Assembly (NCBI GenBank): GCA_000023185.1
Contig: CP001625.1
Span: 452,089-516,088, forward strand
Direction: 5' to 3'
Source of the DNA: Rhizobium leguminosarum bv. trifolii WSM1325
GTDB taxonomy: Bacteria; Pseudomonadota; Alphaproteobacteria; Rhizobiales; Rhizobiaceae
Length of the DNA stretch: 64,000 bases
Shown here: positions 25,434-35,518 of the stretch, in pieces
How positions within the stretch are numbered: the stretch's first letter is position 1
Layout: each line of letters starts with the position of its first letter
Translations under genes and position numbers: made by a program
Notes under the pieces: model-generated
Databases searched by the model: none
Told to the model about the DNA's origin: nothing
Seen by the model: the letters and a program-made list of their open reading frames with translations, nothing else

Positions 25434-26103
25434 ATCGAGGCTTGCCTAAACTTCATGTCCAATACCTCAACCCGCTGGTAACCACAGTAGATCTCAGGCG
25501 TGTCGAAACGGTCTTTGGAGTCGCGGGGTTCATCTCGCCGACCATGCGCGCCAAGGTCAAAAAGTCTCTTCGGCAGCGCAAGCGAGCATCAGAACACCCG
25601 ACCCGCTTTTTCGACTCCGTGTGATAACGTTGATTCATGGAACGCGCTTGGGGCATTGAGGCGGAGCTCGGCGTTGCACGACCGCGGCGCAAGCGCCAAC
25701 TTTGGTCGGCGAGCGTTTCTTGACGCGGCTCGCGCAAAGGCATTGATTTGTGTTTCCACGCTTCGGGGCGGCAGGGCATCGGATTTGCCCTCCTCGCAGG
25801 TTCAGGCGGCTTCGGCTGAGAATCGGTCAAACAGCGGCTTGAGGCGGGGATAACGGGGCGGGTGGATCTTGATGATTCGGCCAGATTTGGTCTCGCGCCG
25901 GAGCCATTCGCTAATCGTCTCGGCGCTGGTGTGATCCATGTCGGGGAATAGTTTTATTGCAGGAGCCAGGGACCCGCTCGATGATGCAGGCCTTTACTGG
26001 GCCACGCCCGCGCGAAAATCGGCCTGCTCCGCTGACAGCTCTACCAAAACTCGATTTGCTGTCATAACGTCGCGTCTGTGTATTCATTGAGGTTGATGAG
26101 TTC
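25434..26103. other. Mostly gene-free stretch with one short minus-strand ORF
   Basis: The best frame here is 25802-25939 on the minus strand, 45 residues: MDHTSAETISEWLRRETKSG, then a Pro-rich basic part. It looks like a fragment of a helix-turn-helix-type domain but has no good ribosome-binding site. No other gene, repeat or RNA was recognised. Confidence 0.35.
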
Positions 26104-27246
26104 ATGAACACTTACGCAAATATTCTACCGGGCGATCCGGCGCCCTGGTTTCATCAGCGATCGATGGCCAATCCCAGCTTTGCATTCGACACCGCTGCGG
26201 GACGATACCTCGTCCTCTGCTTCTTCGGGTCAGCCTCGCATCCAGCGAGCAAAGCCGCGATAGAGGCAGCTCTCCGAAAAGCGGACGTGTTTGACGATGT
26301 CAAAGCATCGTTCTTCGGTGTTACTGTTGACCCGACCGACGAGACCGAGCAACGCGTTGCCGACCGATATCCAGGCTATCGTTTCTTGTTGGACTTCGAT
26401 GGCACTGTCAGCCGTCTTTATGGATCGATGCCGATCGATGCCAAACCCGAAGACGGAGAGGTCCCAATCCGCCAGATCTGGATAATGCTCGACCCGACCA
26501 TGCGTGTCCTGAAGGTCCTTCCGTTTGCGAAGGACGGCAGTGATATCGAGGAAGTATGGTCGTTTGTTGCTGGTCTTCCCGCGATCAACCGGTTCTCCGG
26601 CATCGAACTTCAGGCCCCTATCATCGTTCTTCCAAACGTATTCGAGCCCGACCTTTGCAAGAAGCTGATCGGTCTCTACGAGCGGAGCGGCGGCGAGGAA
26701 TCAGGAGTTATGCGCGAGGTGGGCGGCAAGACCGTCCAGGTCAACGACCATGGTTACAAGCGACGCAAGGACTACGATATCCAGGAAAAGGATGTCATCG
26801 CCGAAACACAAGGGCGGTTCGTGCGCAGGATCGTGCCGGAAATCCAGAAGGTTCATCAGTTCACGGCAACCAGGATGGAACGATATATTGTCGCCTGTTA
26901 TGCGGCTGAGGACGAGGCGCATTTTCGCGCCCACCGCGACAACACGACCAAAGGGACCGCACATCGCCGTTTTGCTGTTTCCGTGAACCTGAACGATGAT
27001 TTCGACGGCGGAGAAGTGAGCTTTCCCGAATATGGCAGCAGGAGCTTCAAGGCGCCAGCCGGAGGCGCGGTGATCTTCTCATGTTCCCTGCTTCATGCTG
27101 TTTCCAAAGTGACGCGAGGTCGTCGCTATGCGTTCCTGCCATTTCTATACGATGATGCCGCAGCCAAGATGCGTGAGGCCAACAACGCCTTCCTCGCAGA
27201 AGGCGTCGGCAGCTACTCTGCGGAGAGCAAGGGCCCACCCGCCTAA
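26104..27246 (+). CDS. Peroxiredoxin-like domain fused to a 2-oxoglutarate/Fe(II) oxygenase
   Basis: This 380-residue protein has a thioredoxin-fold, AhpC/Prx-like domain at about 1-160 (LPGDPAPWFHQRSMANPSF, then LVLCFFGSASHPASK) and a prolyl-4-hydroxylase-like dioxygenase at about 170-350. The iron ligands are His277 and Asp279 in HFRAHRD, with the distal His331 in LLHAVSKVTRG and a 2-oxoglutarate-binding Arg just after it. The Prx domain lacks the peroxidatic Cys at the usual place, having Ser/His instead, so it is probably a binding or redox-inactive module. The substrate is unknown. Confidence 0.88.
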   Translation: MNTYANILPGDPAPWFHQRSMANPSFAFDTAAGRYLVLCFFGSASHPASKAAIEAALRKADVFDDVKASFFGVTVDPTDETEQRVADRYPGYRFLLDFDGTVSRLYGSMPIDAKPEDGEVPIRQIWIMLDPTMRVLKVLPFAKDGSDIEEVWSFVAGLPAINRFSGIELQAPIIVLPNVFEPDLCKKLIGLYERSGGEESGVMREVGGKTVQVNDHGYKRRKDYDIQEKDVIAETQGRFVRRIVPEIQKVHQFTATRMERYIVACYAAEDEAHFRAHRDNTTKGTAHRRFAVSVNLNDDFDGGEVSFPEYGSRSFKAPAGGAVIFSCSLLHAVSKVTRGRRYAFLPFLYDDAAAKMREANNAFLAEGVGSYSAESKGPPA

Positions 27247-27646
27247 ACGTCTCAATCAAAATGACGCCGTTGGGGCGATGGATTGGCTTGGAAATGCTGT
27301 CCCATCGGAAGCTTGTGCATTCGCGGATGATGTTCTTCGCAAGTATCTTGTCAATGCGCCGCCCGCCGATGTCGATGATCTCGAAAAAACACGTGCTGGA
27401 ACGTCTTGCCTACGACGGCAAATGCTTCAGCTTGTAGAAGGCGAAGCAAGCGAGGGTGCGAGGCGACCGAACCTGGGCTGCTTGCAGGCCTGTCCCATCC
27501 CTCGTCACACCGCGCGTTGGTCGCAGTGCATAATGTGCCAACGCGAGCCTGGAGCGATGGCCTTGCTTGCGACGGCGGGGATGTCACTGAGCCATTTCAT
27601 GGCCTCTGCACTCGATCTTGCTGACAGTTTGACCGGAGGAACCGGA
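27247..27646. other. Gene-free stretch between convergent genes
   Basis: About 400 bases lie between the oxygenase fusion gene and the 3' end of the doxX gene. Frames on both strands lack starts with ribosome-binding sites and show no recognisable family. No terminator-like hairpin was seen. Confidence 0.45.
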
Positions 27647-28168
27647 TCAGGCAGCCCGGCGGCCAAACCACTGTGCAAGCCAATGGTCGATTGACATTTT
27701 TCCCGGTCCCCATGCCATGAGCGACAGCGCCATTGCAGCCCAGGTAATGTGGATCGGCCATCCGTCCGGCACCGTGAGCTCGACGATCAACGTCATGAAC
27801 AGCAGGCCGGTCGCCGCAAATCGGGTAGCGAAACCCAGGACCAGCAAGATCGGAAAGGTGATCTCGGCAGCGCCAGACAGGAAAGCCATGGTGACTGGCG
27901 CCGGATAGGCATAGGGACCGCCCGGCAAATGGAGCATGAATTCGTCGGTGAACAATGTGATCGCCGTATCGTTCAATTGCAGGAAACCATCCCACTTCAG
28001 AATGCCCGACTTCCAAAAGGGCACGGCCAGAGCGAGGCGCACAACTGCCTGAACGACGCTCGGCTGCGCAAAGGCCCGAACCAGTCTCTGTGCCATCTCC
28101 ACAAGTGTCACGATCGGTTGAAACCTGTCTTTGATTGAAGTCTGTTGGGTGGTGGTCGATATCATCAT
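27647..28168 (-). CDS. DoxX family membrane protein of the bufferin operon
   Basis: This 173-residue integral membrane protein of the DoxX family has four hydrophobic segments, including LALAVPFWKSGILKWDGF, ITFPILLVLGFATRFAATGL and ITWAAMALSLMAWGPG. It begins within the stop of the BufC gene (ATGA overlap). DoxX proteins often accompany BufABC modules and probably have a redox or membrane role; the exact function is not established. It is the last gene of the operon. Confidence 0.88.
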   Translation of the reverse strand: MMISTTTQQTSIKDRFQPIVTLVEMAQRLVRAFAQPSVVQAVVRLALAVPFWKSGILKWDGFLQLNDTAITLFTDEFMLHLPGGPYAYPAPVTMAFLSGAAEITFPILLVLGFATRFAATGLLFMTLIVELTVPDGWPIHITWAAMALSLMAWGPGKMSIDHWLAQWFGRRAA

Positions 28169-28965
28169 GCGTCTCCGAGAGTGATGCCGCAAAATACCCC
28201 CGCTTCGATCATGCCGGCCACGCTGGCCGCGATGTCGAACGACGGACAAGCGTCGATGGCATTGGCTGCGGCGACACCAAGCGGTTCGCCGGAAATGAGG
28301 GAAATCAGGAACTCTGCGCCGCCCAAAGGAAGATGACGCACCGCCACCTCCATATCCGGCCGCGTTATAAGCGCATCCTCCGGGTCGACCACTTCAATCG
28401 GGCTTATGGAGCGGTCACCGCGATTGGCGGCAAAGATCGTCAGCGCCGGATAGTCCGACCGAACGATCCTTGTTGCCGGATGCGCTGCAAAGACCAATTC
28501 ACCGAGACGTTCCGGCGGAACGGAAGCAAGAGCATCAGCAGCAAGCGGCTCGACATCCGTTGCGTGGTAGGCGTCCAGCCAAGCCCGTTCGATCCGGGCG
28601 ACGTCGGGAAGCCAGGGCAATGACCGGGCATATTCGTACTGTTCGATGAAAGCAGGAAAATCCCGACCATATTCGAAGAGAAGCGGCGATGTCGGTGGCG
28701 TGGCGCGTACATGAAAGCGCGCCATGGCGCGGAAAAACTCCGCCCCCGTCAGGCGTTGCACCGCCGGGAAAATCCCGGCGAGGGCATCGATCAGACTGAC
28801 GGTGACGTTGTTGCGGTAGACGTTGTAGCGTTTGATCGCTCCCTTGCCGTTTGGCCCGACAACGCCGTCGGGCGTCCCGGCGTCCGGGTTCGTCAGTGCC
28901 GGCGCAAAATCCGCCGCATAAGTCAAGGGCTCTATGCGGCGAGATGAGGGATCAAGCCGCAGCAT
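28165..28965 (-). CDS. bufC: DUF2063 protein, BufC-type partner of the bufferin modification enzyme
   Basis: This 266-residue protein has the DUF2063 N-terminal domain: [33 protein letters not shown] and [11 protein letters not shown]. The second half is a less conserved domain with a Gly-rich end. In bufferin and related systems this family recognises the leader and partners the DUF692 enzyme. The ATG at 28965 overlaps the end of bufB by 14 bp and has AGGA upstream; the longer frame to 29151 would be a bufB shadow. Confidence 0.9.
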   Translation of the reverse strand: MLRLDPSSRRIEPLTYAADFAPALTNPDAGTPDGVVGPNGKGAIKRYNVYRNNVTVSLIDALAGIFPAVQRLTGAEFFRAMARFHVRATPPTSPLLFEYGRDFPAFIEQYEYARSLPWLPDVARIERAWLDAYHATDVEPLAADALASVPPERLGELVFAAHPATRIVRSDYPALTIFAANRGDRSISPIEVVDPEDALITRPDMEVAVRHLPLGGAEFLISLISGEPLGVAAANAIDACPSFDIAASVAGMIEAGVFCGITLGDA

Positions 28966-29878
28966 GACTTTGATCCTGCAACGCGATGGAACCATGGTGA
29001 TCCATGATCGCCTGCGCTGCGAGGGCCTCGCCACGCAGTATCGGCCAATCGGGTATGTTGCTGTCCCACTCGATGAGCGTTGGAATGGGACCACCACGGC
29101 CGATGACGATCTCATAAAGTTTCCAGACGGCATCGGCGACCGGACCGTCATGGCTATCGATCAGCAGCAGTTCGTCCTCGTCGTCCGTCTGCTCGCCGTG
29201 GCCCGCGAGATGGATCTCACCAACCGCAGCAATGGGAAAATCGGACAGGTAGTCGAGCGCTGAAAACCCGTGATTGGTGGCAGAGACGAATACATTATTG
29301 ACGTCGAGCAGAAGACCGCAGCCGGTGCGCCGGACGATGGCGCGGATGAATTCGGTCTCGCTCATCGTCGATTGGCGGAACGTCACATAGGTGGATGGAT
29401 TCTCCAGAAGGATCGGGCGTCTGATGGTCTCCTGCACTTCCTCGATATGCTCGCAAACCCGCGCCAGGCTTTCTCGTGTGTAGGGAAGGGGCAGGAGATC
29501 GTTGAGGAAGGTCGTCCGATGCGTCGACCAGGCCAGGTGCTCAGACACCAGAGCTGGTTCGTAGCGTTCGACGAGAGAGCGGAAACGTTCAAGATGTGCT
29601 CGGTCGAGCGGCTGAGGTCCGCCGATCGACATGCACACGCCGTGGAGCGACACCGGATTGTCACGGCGGATCTGTTCGAGAATACGATGCGGCGGCCCGC
29701 CGGCCCCCATATAATTCTCGGCATGGACTTCGAAGAACCCGCGATGAGGCCCCTCCGCGGCTATGGAGGCAAAATGCTCGTGTTTGAAGCTCGTCCCCGC
29801 GAGCCCCTCGATCGGATGGCGGGGAAAGCGGAGAGTAGTTGCCGCAGACGCGGTCGTTGAAATTTGATCGGTGGTCAT
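28952..29878 (-). CDS. bufB: DUF692 multinuclear iron oxygenase, BufB type
   Basis: This 308-residue DUF692 TIM-barrel protein is of the MbnB/BufB family, whose members use a multi-iron centre to convert Cys residues of a precursor peptide into heterocycles. Metal-binding motifs seen include [53 protein letters not shown] and LIEWDSNIP. The ATG at 29878 has GGAGAG upstream. It sits between bufA and bufC and overlaps bufC, so all are co-expressed. Confidence 0.93.
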   Translation of the reverse strand: MTTDQISTTASAATTLRFPRHPIEGLAGTSFKHEHFASIAAEGPHRGFFEVHAENYMGAGGPPHRILEQIRRDNPVSLHGVCMSIGGPQPLDRAHLERFRSLVERYEPALVSEHLAWSTHRTTFLNDLLPLPYTRESLARVCEHIEEVQETIRRPILLENPSTYVTFRQSTMSETEFIRAIVRRTGCGLLLDVNNVFVSATNHGFSALDYLSDFPIAAVGEIHLAGHGEQTDDEDELLLIDSHDGPVADAVWKLYEIVIGRGGPIPTLIEWDSNIPDWPILRGEALAAQAIMDHHGSIALQDQSHAAA

Positions 29879-29923
29879 GGCGTCTCTCCGCCCCCTCATT
29901 GTCATCGCTGTCGGGTGTAGAAA

Positions 29924-30229
29924 TTACATTGCCTTCAGCGTGCCGTGCTTGCCGTTCGGCAGGACGATGGAGGTGCAGGTGCCGCCCCGTACGAATTTCC
30001 AGGAATCGCCCTGGAAGTCGACCGTCGAGGTCCCCTGGCAGGACGTGCCCGCGCCGGCTGCACAATCATTCTGGCCCTTCAGGGCAACACCGAAGCATTT
30101 CTCCTTGTGAGCGGCGGTCGCAGCAGCGCCCTCGGCTTTGGTGAGTGGTGCCGCGCCTGCCATCGAAGCAAGGGCGGTGGTGACAGCGCCGGCGAGGACC
30201 ACGGAGTTGATGGTGGATTTGATCGACAT
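29924..30229 (-). CDS. bufA: DUF2282 bufferin precursor (BufA type)
   Basis: This 101-residue precursor has a cleavable-type signal peptide ([20 protein letters not shown]) ending near residue 26. A short mature peptide follows with four Cys at 45, 56, 64 and 85, in [23 protein letters not shown] and GGTCTSI. This is the DUF2282 pattern of bufferins, copper-binding ribosomal peptides whose core Cys are modified by BufB/BufC before export and which buffer periplasmic copper. GGGAG precedes the ATG. It is the first gene of a bufA-bufB-bufC-doxX operon; the promoter was not pinpointed. Confidence 0.92.
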   Translation of the reverse strand: MSIKSTINSVVLAGAVTTALASMAGAAPLTKAEGAAATAAHKEKCFGVALKGQNDCAAGAGTSCQGTSTVDFQGDSWKFVRGGTCTSIVLPNGKHGTLKAM

Positions 30230-30629
30230 TGCGTTCTCCCATAATGGATAGACGCTCTCGTTGAGCGCATATTCAGGTTCGCAATCTCCCCGACATTGGT
30301 TACACGCGTCGCTATCACTAGTTCGTGAAAGCTCGCCATGTCACCGGAAACCGGCACGGGCGCGGCGAGGCCGGCAATCGCTTCCAAGTCCTGACCAACA
30401 TGATGACGTTGCGTGGAATGTGTATTTAGATCGAAAGGTTGCGTCGTCGTCGTCTGCATCATCGCGTTCCTGCGAGCACGCGGACGTCGCATTGCTGTGA
30501 CCGAGGGCTTTGGCTCTAGCAATAAGGCGCCGACCCTGATTGAAAGGGGATCACGTTTAGGTTTTGCAATGAAGGCATGCAGATGGCAACGTTGCGCCTT
30601 CATTCAGCCTGCGAATCAGGAACCAGACA
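30230..30629. other. Intergenic region between divergent bufA and kup
   Basis: This 400-base region carries the promoters of the bufferin operon and the potassium transporter. A minus-strand frame (starting near 30528, MQTTTTQPFDLNTHSTQRHH) runs into bufA out of frame; it lacks a clear ribosome-binding site and is unassigned. No palindromic operator was recognised. Confidence 0.4.
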
Positions 30630-32531
30630 TTGACGTCTCCGCAGATGAGATCGAAAGATCCGGAACTGGAACACCAGACCCGGCGGGGACTGCCATCTCT
30701 CGTTCTCGCCGCCCTGGGCGTCGTTTATGGCGACATCGGAACAAGCCCGCTCTACGCTTTCAGGGAAGCCCTCCACGCCAACGGTGAATCCGGGGCCACT
30801 CACGCGAACGTGGTTGGGATCCTGTCACTGATCGTCTGGGCACTGACGATCGTCGTTACGTTGAAATACGTCACGTTCGTCCTGAAGGCGGACAACCGGG
30901 GTGAAGGCGGCACGCTGTCTCTCATGACGCTCGCCCGCGAAAGTCTGGCCGGACGCCCCAAATGGGTGCTTGTCCTGGGCGTGATCGGCGGCTCGCTGTT
31001 CCTCGGCGACGCGATCATCACGCCTGCGATCTCAGTCCTGTCTGCGGTCGAGGGCATCGAGGTGGTCGCACCGGCGTTGTCCAACTGGGTCGTGCCGATC
31101 ACTCTCACGATCATCGCCATGCTGTTTTTCGTCCAGCGATTCGGCACGAGCGGCGTGGCGTCGGTGTTCGGTCCCGTAACGGCTCTGTGGTTTATCGTCC
31201 TTGGCGTCAGCGGGGCAATCCACATATTTGACGACCCGTCGGTGTTGGGCGCAGTCAATCCGGTCCACGCAGTCCGGTATATTGCAAACAACATCGGCTC
31301 AGCCATCGCGGTGCTTGGGGCCGTCTTCCTTGCCGTGACCGGGGCCGAGGCTCTCTATGTCGATCTTGGACACTTCGGCCGACGGCCAATTGTCGTCGCG
31401 TGGTTTTTGCTTGTCTTCCCCAGTCTGCTTCTGAATTACTTTGGACAGGGAGCGTTTGTACTCGCAAACCCGCAGATGGCTGAGCATCCCTTTTTCAGCA
31501 TGCATCCAGAATGGGCGCGAATCCCCATGGTCTGTCTGGCGACCGCGGCAACGGTTATCGCCAGCCAGGCCGTCATCTCCGGCGCCTACTCGCTTGTCCG
31601 TCAGGCGATGCACCTCAACCTGCTTCCGCGCCTGCGCATCCTTCACACCTCCGAAACGCAATCCGGGCAGATCTTCATGCCGCAGGTGAACAACCTGCTT
31701 TTCATATTCGTGGCTGCTCTGGTGCTCTTCTTTCGAAGCTCTAGCGGCCTTTCCGCCGCCTATGGCATCGCCGTGACAGGAGAAATGTTCATCACTTCGA
31801 TTCTCCTCTTCATCGTGATGCGGCGGATCTGGAGCTGGAAGCTGGCGACGGCTCTTGCCGTCATCGTGCCGATGTCACTGATCGACGCCGCATTTCTAGC
31901 GGCCAACATCGCGAAGTTCGCAGAAGGCGGATGGGTTCCCGTTGCGGTGGCGACAACGATGGCGCTAATCATGCAGACATGGACGGCGGGGCGTCGGCTG
32001 CTTGCTGCCCGCACCAAGGCCGACGAAATCCCGCTCACGGCGATCATCGACAACCTGGCAAGGAAGAAGCCGCCGACGGTGCCTGGGACTGCGATGTTCC
32101 TGACAAGCGACATCGAAGGCGCGCCGACCGCACTCCTCCATAGCCTGAAGCACTACAAGGTGCTCCATGAGCAGAACGTCATTCTCAGCGTCGTGACCTC
32201 GACCACGCCTTTCGTCCCGGACGATGAAAAAATTTTTCTCGAAAGCTTCAATCGCAACTTCAGTCGGCTGGTGATCACGTTCGGATACATGGAGACGCCA
32301 AACATTCCTCGTGCGCTCGTTCTCGCCCGCAAGCTTGGTCTGAAGTTCGACATCATGTCGACCTCATTCTTCCTTTCCCGCCGAACGATCCTCCCGTCGA
32401 AGAAGGGCGGCCTGCCTTTCTGGCAGGACCGGCTGTTCATCTCGCTTGCGCAAAATGCTAGCAATGCGACAGACTATTTCGGCCTGCCGTCGGGGCGAGT
32501 GGTCGAACTCGGGCTGCAGACATCCATTTAG
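30630..32531 (+). CDS. kup: Kup family potassium uptake protein
   Basis: This 633-residue Kup/HAK/KT K+:H+ symporter has the family signature GVVYGDIGTSPLYAFREAL near residue 30, about twelve membrane segments and a cytoplasmic C-terminal domain. Other conserved stretches are KYVTFVLKADNRGEGG and FLGDAIITPAISVLSAVEG. The TTG at 30630 is preceded by AGGAA; the next ATG, five codons later, lacks a site. It is followed closely by a CPA1 antiporter gene, suggesting joint control of K+/Na+ and pH. Confidence 0.93.
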   Translation: MTSPQMRSKDPELEHQTRRGLPSLVLAALGVVYGDIGTSPLYAFREALHANGESGATHANVVGILSLIVWALTIVVTLKYVTFVLKADNRGEGGTLSLMTLARESLAGRPKWVLVLGVIGGSLFLGDAIITPAISVLSAVEGIEVVAPALSNWVVPITLTIIAMLFFVQRFGTSGVASVFGPVTALWFIVLGVSGAIHIFDDPSVLGAVNPVHAVRYIANNIGSAIAVLGAVFLAVTGAEALYVDLGHFGRRPIVVAWFLLVFPSLLLNYFGQGAFVLANPQMAEHPFFSMHPEWARIPMVCLATAATVIASQAVISGAYSLVRQAMHLNLLPRLRILHTSETQSGQIFMPQVNNLLFIFVAALVLFFRSSSGLSAAYGIAVTGEMFITSILLFIVMRRIWSWKLATALAVIVPMSLIDAAFLAANIAKFAEGGWVPVAVATTMALIMQTWTAGRRLLAARTKADEIPLTAIIDNLARKKPPTVPGTAMFLTSDIEGAPTALLHSLKHYKVLHEQNVILSVVTSTTPFVPDDEKIFLESFNRNFSRLVITFGYMETPNIPRALVLARKLGLKFDIMSTSFFLSRRTILPSKKGGLPFWQDRLFISLAQNASNATDYFGLPSGRVVELGLQTSI

Positions 32532-32559
32532 CGGTACCGATGAGCGCCGGTCTCCCATC

Positions 32560-33837
32560 ATGTTGCGAGGAACTCCGATCTTGTCCGTCTTCGATCTCAT
32601 CTCGCTGCTTCTGGTTCTCACTGCCGGGTTCTCCTGGATCAACCATCGCTATTTCAGGCTTCCCCCCTCGATCGGGATCCTTGTGATGGGACTTGCGGCG
32701 TCGGCGTTGCTGGTCCTGCTGGAGCTTGCCATTCCAAATGTCTCCATCTACGCGGACGTCGCAGCCCTCGTGCGACAGGTGGATTTCCAGACTACCGTCA
32801 TGAATGGGCTTCTCGCCTTCCTGCTGTTTGCTGGCTCGCTCCATGTCGACTTTTCCGCCCTTCGGTCGCGAGTCGCAGTCGTTGGAGCGATGGCTACCAT
32901 CGGCGTGCTCCTATCAACGGTGCTCATCGGCGTGGCGATGTGGGCCTTGGCGGCCCTGTTTGGCATAGAGCTGCCGTTCCTGTGGGCGCTGGTGTTCGGC
33001 GCGCTGATCAGCCCCACCGATCCCGTGGCGGTTCTCTCGACGCTCAAGGCCGTAAAGGTCCCGCAAGCGCTCGAGACGGACATGGCGGGCGAGTCGCTAT
33101 TCAATGACGGCGTCGGCGTCGTCGTGTTCACCGCATTGCTCGCGCTGGCGAGCGGCGGCACAGACGTCGGCGCGGCGCAGGTCGCGGAACTCTTCGTCGT
33201 CGAGGCACTGGGAGGGGCAGTGATCGGCCTGCTATCAGGTTACGTTGCCTACTTGGCGATGAGGGCGATCGACGACTATCCCGTCGAGGTGTTGATATCC
33301 ATTGCGCTGGCGATGGGTTGCTATTCCCTCGCCTCTGCACTGCATATGAGCGGCCCGATCGCCGTCGTGGTCGCCGGAATCCTCGTTGGCAACCGTGGAC
33401 CGAGGGACGCGCTCAGCGACGTGACGCAGCGATATCTCTTCGGCTTCTGGACATTGGTCGACCAGATCCTAAATTCGGTGCTCTTTCTCCTTATCGGGCT
33501 TGAGGTTCTTGTTCTCCGCTACGAGACGTCAATCCTGCCGCTCGCCCTCGCCGCCATACCCGTGGCGCTCGCGGCCCGCTTCGCGTCGACCATCATCCCC
33601 GTGACCCTGCTCCGCAGAAACTACGACTTCGTCCGCGGCACGGTAATCGTCCTCGTCTGGGGAGGTCTCAGGGGCGGCATATCGATCGCCTTGGCACTGT
33701 CCCTTCCGGAAACGCCCTTCAAGGCGGCTCTGCTTGCCGCCACTTATGCCGTCGTGATCTTCACGATCGTGGTTCAGGGACTGACACTGGGAAAAGTCGC
33801 CAGCCGCTCATTGCGGGCGTCCGGCCCTTCAATGTAG
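32560..33837 (+). CDS. Sodium/proton antiporter, CPA1 family
   Basis: This protein of about 425 residues has twelve or so membrane segments and the CPA1 signatures GALISPTDPVAVLSTLK, ESLFNDGVGVVVFTAL (the essential Asp) and VLVWGGLRGGISIALALSLP. It exchanges Na+ or K+ for H+ at the inner membrane. The start is uncertain: ATG at 32560 has no ribosome-binding site, whereas TTG at 32581 has GAGGA nine bases upstream. It lies about 30 bp after kup and is probably co-transcribed with it. Confidence 0.9.
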   Translation: MLRGTPILSVFDLISLLLVLTAGFSWINHRYFRLPPSIGILVMGLAASALLVLLELAIPNVSIYADVAALVRQVDFQTTVMNGLLAFLLFAGSLHVDFSALRSRVAVVGAMATIGVLLSTVLIGVAMWALAALFGIELPFLWALVFGALISPTDPVAVLSTLKAVKVPQALETDMAGESLFNDGVGVVVFTALLALASGGTDVGAAQVAELFVVEALGGAVIGLLSGYVAYLAMRAIDDYPVEVLISIALAMGCYSLASALHMSGPIAVVVAGILVGNRGPRDALSDVTQRYLFGFWTLVDQILNSVLFLLIGLEVLVLRYETSILPLALAAIPVALAARFASTIIPVTLLRRNYDFVRGTVIVLVWGGLRGGISIALALSLPETPFKAALLAATYAVVIFTIVVQGLTLGKVASRSLRASGPSM

Positions 33838-33868
33838 AGAACAGCAGTGGCTTTGAGTGGACGACGAC

Positions 33869-33979
33869 ATGAATATCAGCAAGAGGTGGATTCCTTTCGT
33901 AATCGCAGTCCTGGCTCTCCTCGCCGTAGCGCAAATCGCGATAGTGGGCGCGGGGGCGATGGGATGGTTCGGCTCCTAG
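33869..33979 (+). CDS. Possible 36-residue single-pass membrane peptide
   Basis: MNISKRWIPFVIAVLALLAV starts a peptide whose residues 8-30 form one hydrophobic helix, ending MGWFGS. It lies between the antiporter and glycosyltransferase genes on the same strand. The ribosome-binding site is weak. The clean positive-inside topology supports it; homologues are not known to me. Confidence 0.4.
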   Translation: MNISKRWIPFVIAVLALLAVAQIAIVGAGAMGWFGS

Positions 33980-34069
33980 TGAGGGCTGTTCACAAAGACC
34001 GCCCCCGAGCGGCCCGGACACATTGGCAACAACGGCTATTGAATCAGGCGGAAGCGAGGTGACGGCGCA

Positions 34070-35311
34070 ATGAGGGTAGCCATTCATGCGCTCGGCACGC
34101 GCGGAGACGTTCAACCCTATGTCGCTCTGGCATTGGGATTGATCGAGCGAGGACATCGAGTACAGCTCGCTGCTCCGGTTCAGTTCGAGAGCATGGTGCA
34201 AGACCACGGCATCGCATTTGCCCCCCTGCCTGGAGAGTTTCTCGCTCTTCTCGATACTCCGGAAGGAAAGGCGGCGATCGCCGGCAGCAAGGGCTTCAGT
34301 GCGGGTTTGAAGCTGCTAAAGTACGTCCGTCCGATGATGCGAACCCTGCTAGACGCGGAATGGAGAGCAGCGCAGGCCTTCAACCCCGACATCTTCGTGC
34401 ATCATCCGAAGGCAATCGCGGTGCCACACATGGCGGAGGCGCTTCAGTGCCCATTTATTCTGGCCTCGCCCCTGCCTGGCTTTACGCCGACCGCCACTTT
34501 TCCCAGCCCGATGTTGCCTTTCAGAGATCTGGGCTGGTTCAACCGGATCAGCCATATCGCGGCGATCAGGGGCGCGGAACTTCTGTTCGGCACGTTGCTC
34601 TCGACCTGGAGGGTGGAACAGCTTGGTCTGGCGCGACGCAGGACGCCAGCTATCGCTTCGAATGGCACGCTCTACGCCTATAGTCGCCATGTCGTGCCGG
34701 TCCCTCCGGACTGGGGCAGTGACGTGCTGGTAAGTGGCTACTGGTTTCTCGACAGCAAGAACTGGCGACCTCCAGACGATTTGGCAGCATTCCTCGCGGA
34801 TGGGAAGCCGCCAATCTACGTTGGCTTCGGAAGCATGCCGGGCGTCGATCCGGGCCGAATGACAGCCACTGTTGTCGAGGCCCTCGCAAGGCAGGGCAAG
34901 CGGGGTATCTTGGCTTTGGGAGGCGGTGCTCTGGCCGCGGACCATAAATCCGGTCATGTCCACGTCGTCCGCGACGCCCCCCACGACTGGTTGTTTCCCG
35001 AGGTGAGCGCGGTCATCCACCACGGCGGCGCCGGAACGACCGCGGCCGCTCTTCGGGCCGGCAAGCCTATGATCATTTGCCCATTTTTCGGCGATCAACC
35101 GTTCTGGGCAAGGCGTGTAACAGACCTCGGCGTCGGACTGTCACTCGATCGCAGAGCATTGACCGTCGAGAGCCTGACAGATGCACTCGCAGCCATGGAC
35201 GATCCACATATGCGACGCCAGGCAGATGCCCTTGGCTCTAGGATTCGGGACGAAGATGGGGTTGCGAACGCAGTCGGTTTCATCGAGGCTGCTGCGGACA
35301 AACTGCATTGA
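34070..35311 (+). CDS. Glycosyltransferase, GT-B fold (UGT / sterol glucosyltransferase-like)
   Basis: This 413-residue GT family 1-type enzyme has the N-terminal HALGTRGDVQPYVALALGL motif seen in sterol glucosyltransferase-like proteins. The C-terminal donor-binding signature is IHHGGAGTTAAALRAGKPM, followed by ICPFFGDQPFWARRV. It transfers a sugar from a nucleotide donor to a lipid or small-molecule acceptor, which cannot be named. A GAGGT-like site precedes the ATG. It lies between ion-transport genes and a DUF2062 gene. Confidence 0.9.
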   Translation: MRVAIHALGTRGDVQPYVALALGLIERGHRVQLAAPVQFESMVQDHGIAFAPLPGEFLALLDTPEGKAAIAGSKGFSAGLKLLKYVRPMMRTLLDAEWRAAQAFNPDIFVHHPKAIAVPHMAEALQCPFILASPLPGFTPTATFPSPMLPFRDLGWFNRISHIAAIRGAELLFGTLLSTWRVEQLGLARRRTPAIASNGTLYAYSRHVVPVPPDWGSDVLVSGYWFLDSKNWRPPDDLAAFLADGKPPIYVGFGSMPGVDPGRMTATVVEALARQGKRGILALGGGALAADHKSGHVHVVRDAPHDWLFPEVSAVIHHGGAGTTAAALRAGKPMIICPFFGDQPFWARRVTDLGVGLSLDRRALTVESLTDALAAMDDPHMRRQADALGSRIRDEDGVANAVGFIEAAADKLH

Positions 35312-35518
35312 GGCCCATGAATTCGCGCTACCCAGTCGAGAGGCCATTCGTGCCAAGCGGGCAAAATCGGGAGAAGGCGATAAACTACCGCGATGCCGCA
35401 ATGTGCGTACGCGAAAGATATGCTCGCCTGCAAAGATCGATGGCTTGCATTTCATGCGCGGTGTTCTCGATATATCTATCGATTGAGATTGAGCGCTCAC
35501 GCAGCGGAAGGTCAATGA

